Origin: Actinomycetes bacterium
GTDB taxonomy: Bacteria; Actinomycetota; Actinomycetes; Actinomycetales; Microbacteriaceae
Direction: 5' to 3'
DNA: 64,000 nt
Assembly: GCA_029777095.1 (NCBI GenBank)
Contig: JAKOTS010000047.1
Span: forward strand, 1-64,000
Position 1 is the stretch's first letter; each line of letters starts with the position of its first letter. Shown one piece after another: positions 9,285-16,161 of the stretch. The position numbers and the translations under genes are program-made. The notes under the pieces are model-generated. The model was not told where the DNA came from. It did no database searches and saw nothing but the letters and a program-made list of their open reading frames with translations.

Positions 9285-10021
9285 GAGCGGAGCAGCCTCG
9301 GCGCGGTGCCGATGTGTGGGCAGAATTCGAGCCGATCTTTCGAGATCAGGTCGTGGTTGATCAGGAGCTATCGGGTATGGGCAATGCCCTCGCTCTGCTG
9401 GTCCCAATGCCAGAGCCCTGGACGGCCGTCGACGTAGGAGCGGGGACAGGTGTGTCCACGATCGCTCTTGCCCGCGCGTGTGCGGGATCATCCGTAGTGG
9501 CAGTAGAGCCCGAGAAACCGTTGCGGGAGGCGTTGGCGTCCAGACTTGCCCAGGACGGATCGGTTGGGCCAAGAGTTACGATCGCCGCAAGTCTCGTAGA
9601 CGTCGCGATCACACAACCCGTTGGTTGCCTCTTCGCCCGAAATGTCTTACATCTTCTGTCGGCCTTCGACCGAGAGGCGCTGTTGAGGGAGATTCTTAAA
9701 CTGGACATCCGTGGTCCGATAGTTCTCAGCGTCGATGAACGGAAGTACAAAGGCGCGGAAGGTGGGGAGCGCCTAATTGATGCAAGGGTCATTGGCGAGA
9801 GTCGCTACGAGCGCTGGTTCGCATGGGAAAGCGTCAATCACGGTCAAATCGATTGCACCAACACTTTCCGTGTCTTCGTTGGTGACCGCTTGGCGCGAGA
9901 AGTGAGTTTCCGAGCGACGAGGTACGAGTCTGCCCTAGCATCCTCGCTCGACATTCTTGCCGCGCATGGATTCGTCCACTCGCAGAATTTGGGAGTCGAT
10001 TTTGTCTCAGTCAGACGGTGA
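9281..10021 (+). CDS. class I SAM-dependent methyltransferase
   Basis: The 246-residue product has motif I VDVGAGTGVSTIALA and an acidic residue after the next strand (VAVEPEKP), as in class I methyltransferases. I chose GTG 9281 because it overlaps the radical SAM stop as GTGA and has GGATGGAAG about 11 bases upstream; the frame is open further upstream to a GTG at 9242. Substrate is not visible from sequence. In context the modified peptide, or a small molecule cleaved from it, is the obvious candidate. The stop lies inside the start region of the GNAT gene. Confidence 0.82.
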   Translation: MRAEQPRRGADVWAEFEPIFRDQVVVDQELSGMGNALALLVPMPEPWTAVDVGAGTGVSTIALARACAGSSVVAVEPEKPLREALASRLAQDGSVGPRVTIAASLVDVAITQPVGCLFARNVLHLLSAFDREALLREILKLDIRGPIVLSVDERKYKGAEGGERLIDARVIGESRYERWFAWESVNHGQIDCTNTFRVFVGDRLAREVSFRATRYESALASSLDILAAHGFVHSQNLGVDFVSVRR

Positions 10022-10436
10022 TGTGGGATTTCGCGTCGTGCACCAGGCGCCGACGGCAGCTGAGTTGCTTGCGCTTCGGGAGTCGGTCGGGTGGCTCACC
10101 TATCCTGTTGACCTGGCGCAGGCCGCCTTCGACAGCTCTTTGTTCTCTGTGTCGCTGACCGTGAATGACGAGGTTGTTGGCTGCGCGCGGGTTATCGGTG
10201 ACGCCTACTATCGCTATGTTCAGGATGTGATCGTCGCGCCTGCATGGCAAGGCAAAGGTGGCGGTTCCCTCATGATGGAACACGTCCATCGATGGCTTCT
10301 GGAGAAGAGTGCTGAGCGATATCGAGGGCTCATATGTCCGCCCCAGAGCGTTGAGTTCTACGAGAAGTTTGACTTTCAACGAGACGGAGTGGCGATGACC
10401 CTTCGGACAGACTCTTTGCCGAGCGGCGAGAAGTGA
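10002..10436 (+). CDS. GNAT family N-acetyltransferase
   Basis: The 144-residue protein has the GNAT core: beta strands around VVGCARVIGD, then DVIVAPAWQGKGGGSLMM, where QGKGGG is the acetyl-CoA pyrophosphate loop (Q/RxxGxG/A). I chose TTG 10002 because GGGAG lies six bases upstream; it overlaps the methyltransferase by 20 bases. A GTG at 10023 is the alternative. Within the operon it could acetylate the peptide product or act as self-protection, as acetyltransferases do in some peptide antibiotic clusters; this is inference. The stop overlaps the next gene as GTGA. Confidence 0.85.
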   Translation: MSQSDGDVGFRVVHQAPTAAELLALRESVGWLTYPVDLAQAAFDSSLFSVSLTVNDEVVGCARVIGDAYYRYVQDVIVAPAWQGKGGGSLMMEHVHRWLLEKSAERYRGLICPPQSVEFYEKFDFQRDGVAMTLRTDSLPSGEK

Positions 10437-11416
10437 GCCCACAGCCGCCTGACGAGGGATTCATCCCGCGAGTTGTCAGTGAGTTTGGACTCAAGTGGTC
10501 CCAGATCGCGGCCCTCTCTGGCTTGCTTTTTTCGCTTCTTGGCCTAGACGAGTGGTTCAATGCCGGGAGTTGGACACTCGCCGCGATCATCGCGCTCGTC
10601 ATCATCTTCGCTTTTCGTCGATTCTTCCGCTGGACCCTTCCGTGGGTTGCGGCGGTTTCGGCCCTGGCGCTTGCTCTCTACCTTGCAGGATCCTGGTGGA
10701 TCGTTGGGTCCCCCGACGTGCTTGCGTGGCTGAAGCAGGACAAGCTCAACAGGCTGATCGGCACGTTCGTGATTGGACTGGGGGTGATGACCGCAGCGGC
10801 AGCGGTAGTCCTCACGTACCGTCGCCAAGAGGCACTCTTCGGGGGTCCGTACCCAGCGTCTGTTTCGAGAGCACTATCAGCCGCAATCGTCGACCAAGGT
10901 TTCTACCGCGAGGACCAGAAGTACGTTCTCACCTTCCTCGAAGCAAATAAGCGGACCACGCGAGTTCGAATCGAACTCACATACAGACTTGTCAACCGAA
11001 CAGGTAGCAGGCAGCAGGCGTACCTTCTACTTACTCCTATGCGGCCAGACGTCAAGTTCCTCGAGGCAGTCGCGGGGAAGACAAAGTATGACGTGAACGA
11101 TGCACGAAACAAGAGCGGCGCTGGTCTGCGGATTCAGGTGAGCTTGAAGCAGAGCGAAAAAATGCAGGTCCGGTTGGCGGCAGAAGTAGATTACTGGCGG
11201 TCAGACTCTGACCTGTTCGCTACGTATCTTCCATGCACGAGCCTCGAGTTGGTCGTTCGAAACCAGATCTCCGATCTCGACATCCATGTCGAGGCGCTTT
11301 CTCCTCAACAGGTCCACCCAAAGGACGAGAGCGACGGTACTCGAAGGTGGAAGATTTCACACGGCCTTATCCCGTACCAAGGCTTCAAGGTCGACTGGAT
11401 TAGACAGGAAGGGTGA
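10433..11416 (+). CDS. four-helix membrane protein with C-terminal beta-rich domain
   Basis: The 327-residue product has four predicted membrane segments in the first ~130 residues (around ALSGLLFSLLGL, LAAIIALVIIFAF, WVAAVSALALALYLAGSWW and LIGTFVIGLGVMTAAAAVVL). A soluble, strand-rich region of about 190 residues follows (VRIELTYRLVNRT... VRLAAEVDYWRS... LELVVRNQI). I do not recognise the soluble domain. GTG 10433 overlaps the GNAT stop, making this the last gene of the radical SAM operon. It could be an immunity, sensing or export component, but it lacks ABC-transporter or peptidase motifs. The same layout (N-terminal helices with a cytoplasmic domain) also occurs in membrane effectors of phage defence. 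Confidence 0.6.
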   Translation: MSPQPPDEGFIPRVVSEFGLKWSQIAALSGLLFSLLGLDEWFNAGSWTLAAIIALVIIFAFRRFFRWTLPWVAAVSALALALYLAGSWWIVGSPDVLAWLKQDKLNRLIGTFVIGLGVMTAAAAVVLTYRRQEALFGGPYPASVSRALSAAIVDQGFYREDQKYVLTFLEANKRTTRVRIELTYRLVNRTGSRQQAYLLLTPMRPDVKFLEAVAGKTKYDVNDARNKSGAGLRIQVSLKQSEKMQVRLAAEVDYWRSDSDLFATYLPCTSLELVVRNQISDLDIHVEALSPQQVHPKDESDGTRRWKISHGLIPYQGFKVDWIRQEG

Positions 11417-11681
11417 CCGCTCGTGGCCTAGGTGACAGTCCCCCGTGTCGGCGGAGGACATTACTGCCAAAAGCACGCGGGGAGCGTGCCGGACAAGTCT
11501 CCTGAGACACCCGGACCGATTTATGAAGCGACTCGAGTGAGAAAATCCCAGGTCAGCTACTTCGCGATCTGACAACTGTCGTGAGATCCGACACCTCGCG
11601 CCGCGATCGCGGCGCGGTCTGCGCGTGCGCAGCCAACCCAGCGCGCCGGGTAGCCTGAAATTCGAGTCAAGGGAGCTGCGA
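11417..11681. other. gene-free island/chromosome junction
   Basis: No supported gene lies here. To the left all genes are + strand, AT-richer and accessory; to the right gene content and codon use are those of the rest of the window. A TAGCCT hexamer at 11650-11655 could be the -10 of the downstream DUF4232 gene. No tRNA, integrase or obvious direct repeat was seen, so the junction type is unknown. Confidence 0.45.
11597..11616. repeat. perfect 20-bp GC palindrome
   Basis: The arms CGCGCCGCGA and TCGCGGCGCG are perfect reverse complements with no spacer. It lies in the gap between the island and the chromosomal genes. It could form a stable hairpin or be a binding site for a dimeric protein. 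No T-run follows, so it is not a standard terminator. Confidence 0.6.
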
Positions 11682-12809
11682 ATGCGTCGATGGATCGTCG
11701 GAGGTGCCGTGTTCGCGGCGCTCTGGATGGGCTGGGCACTCCTCATCGGGCTTGTTTCGATTCTCGGCGGACCTCTCGCGAGGCTCTTCGGCGCGCTGCC
11801 CCGCGTGCCCGGCGTCTTTTACGGGTGGGCGCTCGGCCCCGCGCTCGTGGCGGGCGTGCTGACCGCGCTGCTGGTGGCGCTCAGCTACATCGTGCTGGGG
11901 CGCATGCTCAGCAAGGCGGAGCGACCCTCGTTCGCCCGTGCCTGGCTTGCCGCCATCCTCGCGGCCGCGGTCGTGGGCCTCGCACTCGACCTCCCGAGCG
12001 TCATTCGCGGGGTCGGCATGTTCGGCATCCGCGGCATCTTGAACGAACCGTACAACATGCAGCACGCCGTCTTTTGGGCGCTGTTCGCGGGTTGGATACC
12101 GGGGCTCGTCGTCTCGCGAGGGCGCGCGCCGGCGCTCACACGCGCCTTGGCCCCGACCGAGCGCCGCAGCCCGGCTGCCTGGCTGCTGCCGGTGTCGGCG
12201 GGAGTCGTGTTCGTCGCGCTCGTGGGAGTCGGGGTGTGGGGCATCGAGGTATCGAACGAGCAGAGCAGGCAGGCGGCCGCCGAGCACGAAGCCGCGCAGC
12301 GCGACGCGTTCGGCGCGTTGCCCGACCCGGCTGCGCCCGGAGACCCCGTGCCCATTCGCGCCGCGGGCACGGAGGCCGTGCCCGCCGACGCGTGCACAAG
12401 CGAGAATGCGACGGTGCTGCTCGGTGGTGCCGATGCGGCGCTGGGACGTCGCATGCAGGTCGTCGAGTTGCTGAACTTCTCGGAGCAGCCGTGCGCGGTT
12501 GAGGGATACCCCGACATCGCCTTTGGCGATCAGAACGCGCACCTGCTCGATGTGACGATCGAGCATGCAGGCACGTCGATGGACGAAGGCCCGGGGGCGG
12601 TGCTCATCACGGTGCCAGCGGGCGGATCGGTCAAGACGGTGATCGCCTGGGGCGCGAACAGCACGAACGGCGCCATCGTCGCCCACTCGCTGCACGCCGC
12701 GATCCGACCGGGCGAAGACCGCGGGTCGTGGCCCGTAGAGCTCGACATCGTGACCGGGAGCACCGTGTCGGTCACCGCCTGGCGAAGCGCCGCGCTATCG
12801 ACGGAATGA
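11682..12809 (+). CDS. membrane protein with C-terminal DUF4232 domain
   Basis: The start ATG 11682 is set by AAGGGA at 11669-11674; upstream in-frame codons are leader. The 375-residue product has about five hydrophobic segments in the first ~200 residues, then an extracytoplasmic linker and a DUF4232 domain (QVVELLNFSEQPCAVEGYPDIAF...SVKTVIAWG) of about 130 residues. DUF4232 is found in actinobacterial envelope proteins of unknown function, usually lipoproteins; here it is tethered by a multi-pass membrane region instead. Its 3' end overlaps the convergent gene at 12795 by 15 bases. Confidence 0.75.
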   Translation: MRRWIVGGAVFAALWMGWALLIGLVSILGGPLARLFGALPRVPGVFYGWALGPALVAGVLTALLVALSYIVLGRMLSKAERPSFARAWLAAILAAAVVGLALDLPSVIRGVGMFGIRGILNEPYNMQHAVFWALFAGWIPGLVVSRGRAPALTRALAPTERRSPAAWLLPVSAGVVFVALVGVGVWGIEVSNEQSRQAAAEHEAAQRDAFGALPDPAAPGDPVPIRAAGTEAVPADACTSENATVLLGGADAALGRRMQVVELLNFSEQPCAVEGYPDIAFGDQNAHLLDVTIEHAGTSMDEGPGAVLITVPAGGSVKTVIAWGANSTNGAIVAHSLHAAIRPGEDRGSWPVELDIVTGSTVSVTAWRSAALSTE

Positions 12810-13421
12810 CCCGCCGGCGGGTTGGGTCGTCTTCTGCTGTGCCGCCACGATCAGCGCGGCGATACCGAGTCCGATGGTGCTGGCGAGAAAGGCGAGCAGC
12901 GCGAGTCCCGCAAAGAACGGGCCAAACGACAGTGTGCGGAGTGGGCCCACCACAAACGTGACGATCTGGGGGAGCCCCCACGCCAGGGCGTACAGCCCGA
13001 ACGCCCACAGCGGCAACCACCGTGCGCGCCCCGGCACAACGGCAGACCGCACGATCTGCAGGGTGCCGATGGTCGCCGCTGCGGTCGGGAGCACGATCGC
13101 AATGTAGCTGAGCATCTGCCAGCCGTCGGGGCTGAGGGGCGCAACAGATGTGAACAGCTGTGCGAGCCCATAGATCGTGATGGGCCACGCACCGAGCACA
13201 ATCAGCGCGATCATGCCGAGCGGGCGACGCTCAACGACGCTCGCCTCGGGGGAGAGCCCGATGGCGAAGAGCAGAAGTGCGACGGCATAGAGCACGTTGT
13301 TCAGGAGCGCGAGCCAGAAGAGCCCCGGGATCGCCGGGAGGGTGGATTGCAGCATCCCGATCACGCCACATGCGATCAGGGCGATGCCGCCCAGGGTCCA
13401 CGTCTTTTGCTGGCTCGTCAT
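12795..13421 (-). CDS. multi-pass membrane protein, unknown function
   Basis: This 208-residue protein has about six hydrophobic helices spread over its whole length (for example WTLGGIALIACGVIGML, LALLNNVLYAVALLLFAIGL, and LALLAFLASTIGLGIAALIV). No catalytic or transport motif was recognised. The start ATG 13421 is preceded by TAGCCT at 13428-13433 with six bases between, so the message is probably leaderless. The C-terminus is polar (QQKTTQPAGGSFRR). It is convergent with the DUF4232 gene and its 3' end overlaps that gene. Confidence 0.7.
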   Translation of the reverse strand: MTSQQKTWTLGGIALIACGVIGMLQSTLPAIPGLFWLALLNNVLYAVALLLFAIGLSPEASVVERRPLGMIALIVLGAWPITIYGLAQLFTSVAPLSPDGWQMLSYIAIVLPTAAATIGTLQIVRSAVVPGRARWLPLWAFGLYALAWGLPQIVTFVVGPLRTLSFGPFFAGLALLAFLASTIGLGIAALIVAAQQKTTQPAGGSFRR

Positions 13422-13427
13422 GCCGCC

Positions 13428-13433
13428 AGGCTA
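13428..13433 (-). promoter_or_regulatory. -10 TAGCCT, leaderless start of 13421 gene
   Basis: TAGCCT is followed by six bases (GGCGGC) and the ATG at 13421, placing the predicted transcript start on the start codon. Confidence 0.5.
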
Positions 13434-13582
13434 CTTGCGATTGCCCGCTCACGGTTGGGCCTCGCTTTGGCCTGACGATGTCGTGGGCCGGGAGTACACT
13501 TTTGCGATCGGCGGCCCCGGAGCCCGGTTCAACGTAGTTCGGATCGGCGCGGGCGTGCCGACACCGAACGTTTGGAGCTGGC

Positions 13583-14026
13583 ATGACCGATCGAATCACC
13601 GTCACCCGCACGTTCACGGCACCTCGCGAGGTGCTGTGGAATGTCGTCACGGGCCGCGAGCAATTTGCCACCTGGTTCGGCACCGAGGCCGTCGACGTGC
13701 CGCTCGACACGCTCGACTGGAGCCTCGTCGAAGGCGAGCGCTGGTCTGCAGTGATGCACCTCCCCGACGGCACAACCAAGCCGTGGATCGGCGACTTCGT
13801 CGAGGTCGTGCCGCCCTCACACTTCGCGATTCGGTTGACCGACCAGCCCGAACAGCCGGACGAGCTGGCCCCGGTCACCATCGACCTCGCAGAGGTTGGT
13901 GGCGGCACAGAACTCACCCTGACTCAAGAAACCCCCGGTTGGCCTGACGACGCCCGAGCCGGGCTCACCGCCGGATACGGCGCGTTCCTCGACTCGATGG
14001 AACGCCTCGTCGAGCGGGCGCGGTGA
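13583..14026 (+). CDS. SRPBCC (AHSA1-type) protein
   Basis: The 147-residue product starts ITVTRTFTAPREVLWNVVT and continues FATWFGTE, the conserved opening of the Activator-of-Hsp90 homology 1/START-like fold. Members bind hydrophobic ligands in a deep cavity, and few bacterial ones have known ligands. TTTGGAG is present about five bases before ATG 13583. The length matches a single complete SRPBCC domain. It is divergent from the membrane-protein gene ending at 13421, and the next gene starts 58 bases after its stop with its own promoter. Confidence 0.82.
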   Translation: MTDRITVTRTFTAPREVLWNVVTGREQFATWFGTEAVDVPLDTLDWSLVEGERWSAVMHLPDGTTKPWIGDFVEVVPPSHFAIRLTDQPEQPDELAPVTIDLAEVGGGTELTLTQETPGWPDDARAGLTAGYGAFLDSMERLVERAR

Positions 14027-14072
14027 CGCGAAATATCGGGGTCAATGCGGAGCCGCCGCGCGCCATCGGGCA

Positions 14073-14078
14073 TACGCT
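14073..14078 (+). promoter_or_regulatory. -10 TACGCT, leaderless start of 14085 gene
   Basis: TACGCT is followed by GACGAT and the ATG at 14085. Confidence 0.5.
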
Positions 14079-14084
14079 GACGAT

Positions 14085-14384
14085 ATGAACGACCTCGCCT
14101 TCACGCACGAACCTGAACAGTCCCGCTACGCGCTACGCCGGGGCGCCGAGCTGCTGACCGTGCTCGATTACCGCGACGACGGCTCGACCGTCGCCATGAC
14201 GCGCGCGTTCACCACGCCGTCGGCGCGCGGCAACGGCTATGCGGCAGTGATGGTCGACAAGGCCGTCGCCGAACTTGAGGCGGCGGGCGATCGCAAGATC
14301 AGTCCGGTGTGCTGGTACGTTGCGGAGTGGTTTGCAGCACACCCCGAACGTGGTGGCATCCTGCAACAACGCCCCGCTTCCTGA
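14085..14384 (+). CDS. small GNAT-like N-acetyltransferase (YjdJ type)
   Basis: The 99-residue protein matches the short Gcn5-related domain found in YjdJ and Arabidopsis At1g77540: a strand pair DYRDDGSTVAMTRAFT, then PSARGNGYAAVMVDKAV as the acetyl-CoA loop and helix, and a late PVCWYVAEWFAAHPE. Such proteins are about 90-100 residues, so it is complete. The acetyl acceptor is unknown. The gene appears leaderless (-10 at 14073). It ends 43 bases before the ABC exporter start on the same strand. Confidence 0.8.
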   Translation: MNDLAFTHEPEQSRYALRRGAELLTVLDYRDDGSTVAMTRAFTTPSARGNGYAAVMVDKAVAELEAAGDRKISPVCWYVAEWFAAHPERGGILQQRPAS

Positions 14385-14427
14385 GCGCGGTTTAACACGC
14401 GGGCGCGACCCGCAAGAAGGAGAAGCC

Positions 14428-16161
14428 GTGCTCTGGACACTCATGGTGCGATACCTCAAGCCGGCCTGGCCATTGATCGTCGGCGTGGTGGTCTTCCAGC
14501 TCGCGCAGTCGATTTCGTCGCTCATGTTGCCGACCCTCAACGCGAACATCATTAACGATGGCGTCGTGCGGGGCGACATCCCCTACATCTGGAGCACGGG
14601 TGCGCTGATGCTCGGCATCACCCTCGTGCAGGTGGTGTGCTCGATCGTTGCGGTGTACTTCGGCTCGAAGCTCGCGATGGGCATGGGCCGTGACCTTCGC
14701 GCCGGGCTGTTCAAGCGCGTCGTCGCGTTCTCGCAGAAAGAGATCGGCGAGTTCGGCGCCCCGTCGCTGATCACCCGCAACACCAACGACGTGCAGCAGG
14801 TGCAGATGCTCGTGCAGGTCACCGCGACGCTGATGGTCTCGGCACCCATGCTCGCGATCGGCGGGGTGATCATGGCCATGCGGCAAGACGTGTCGCTCTC
14901 GTGGCTGATGGCCGTCAGCATCCCCGTCCTGCTGGTCATTGTCACGCTCGTGATTGTGCGCATGGTGCCGGCCTTCCAGCTCATGCAAACGCGCATTGAC
15001 CGGATCAACCAGATCATGCGCGAACAGCTGACCGGCATCCGCGTGATCCGCGCGTTCGTGCGCGAGCGCGAAGAGCGCGAGCGGTTTGTCTCCGCGAGCG
15101 AGGGCGTGGCCGAGACCGGCATTCGCGCCGGCAACCTCATGGCGTTCATGTTCCCGGCGATCATGCTCGTCATCAACCTCTCGAGCGTCGCCGTGATCTG
15201 GTTCGGTGGGATCCAGGTGCAAGACGGGCAGACCGAGATCGGGACGCTGTTCGCGTTCTTGCAGTACCTCATGCAGGTGCTGATGGGCGTCATGATGGCC
15301 GCCTTCATGTTCATCATGATTCCGCGCGCCACCGTGTGTGCAGACCGCATCGGCGCCGTGCTCGAGACCCCGACCTCGGTACTCGCCCCGGCGAACCCCG
15401 TGCGGCCGGGCCAGAGCGGCGGCGAGATTGCGTTCGATCAGGTCGAGTTCAGCTACCCCGGTGCCGAGCAGCCCGTGCTGCAGGGCATCGCGTTTCGGGT
15501 CGCACCGGGCACCACGACGGCAATCATCGGTTCTACAGGTTCGGGCAAGTCGACGCTCATCGGCCTCGTGCCGCGACTCTTCGACGTCACCGCCGGCACC
15601 GTGCGGATCGACGACATCGACGTGCGCGAGCTCGACCCAGACGAACTGTGGCAGCGCATCGGCTTGGTCCCACAGCGCGCGTTCCTCTTCTCGGGAACCA
15701 TCGCCTCAAACCTCCGATACGGCAACGCCGACGCAACGGACGACGAGCTGTGGCACGCGCTCGAAATCGCACAGGCGCGCAGCTTTGTCGAGGGGATGTC
15801 TGGCGGGCTCGAGGCATCCATCGCACAGGGCGGCACGAATGTCTCGGGTGGTCAGCGGCAGCGACTCGCAATCGCGCGGGCGCTCGTGAAACGCCCCGAG
15901 ATCTACATTTTCGACGACTCGTTCTCGGCACTCGATGTGGCGACGGATGCCGCGCTCCGGCGCTCACTGACACACAACGTGCCCGGGGCGACGAAGCTGA
16001 TCGTCGCGCAGCGCGTCAGCACAATTCGCGACGCCGACCAGATTGTGGTGCTCGACCACGGCGAAATCGTTGGGCTTGGCACGCACCAGGAGCTGCTCGA
16101 AACAAGCGAGACCTACCGCGAGATTGTGGAGTCGCAGGAGAGCGTGGAGGCCCCGGCATGA
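14428..16161 (+). CDS. ABC exporter half-transporter with degenerate ATP site
   Basis: The 577-residue protein has a six-helix exporter membrane domain and a C-terminal nucleotide-binding domain: Walker A GSTGSGKS, signature VSGGQRQR, Walker B region IYIFDDSFSALD. The usual catalytic Glu after Walker B is Asp here. Start GTG 14428 has AAGGAG five bases upstream at 14417-14422; the frame is open upstream but has no better start. Its stop overlaps the next half-transporter as ATGA. The two halves should form a heterodimeric exporter of the TM287/288 or LmrCD kind, in which this subunit supplies the non-catalytic Walker B. Substrate is unknown; drugs or lipids are usual for the family. Confidence 0.9.
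   Translation: MLWTLMVRYLKPAWPLIVGVVVFQLAQSISSLMLPTLNANIINDGVVRGDIPYIWSTGALMLGITLVQVVCSIVAVYFGSKLAMGMGRDLRAGLFKRVVAFSQKEIGEFGAPSLITRNTNDVQQVQMLVQVTATLMVSAPMLAIGGVIMAMRQDVSLSWLMAVSIPVLLVIVTLVIVRMVPAFQLMQTRIDRINQIMREQLTGIRVIRAFVREREERERFVSASEGVAETGIRAGNLMAFMFPAIMLVINLSSVAVIWFGGIQVQDGQTEIGTLFAFLQYLMQVLMGVMMAAFMFIMIPRATVCADRIGAVLETPTSVLAPANPVRPGQSGGEIAFDQVEFSYPGAEQPVLQGIAFRVAPGTTTAIIGSTGSGKSTLIGLVPRLFDVTAGTVRIDDIDVRELDPDELWQRIGLVPQRAFLFSGTIASNLRYGNADATDDELWHALEIAQARSFVEGMSGGLEASIAQGGTNVSGGQRQRLAIARALVKRPEIYIFDDSFSALDVATDAALRRSLTHNVPGATKLIVAQRVSTIRDADQIVVLDHGEIVGLGTHQELLETSETYREIVESQESVEAPA

Noticed and set aside
11417..11681. tRNA attachment site at the island edge
   Set aside because: No cloverleaf, anticodon stem or CCA end could be drawn in either orientation, and no integrase is nearby.
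15336..16157. Extension of the second ABC subunit upstream to a 948-residue protein
   Set aside because: The upstream part overlaps the first ABC subunit in another frame and reads as Arg/Ala-rich noise; ATG 16158 overlaps the previous stop, the usual layout.
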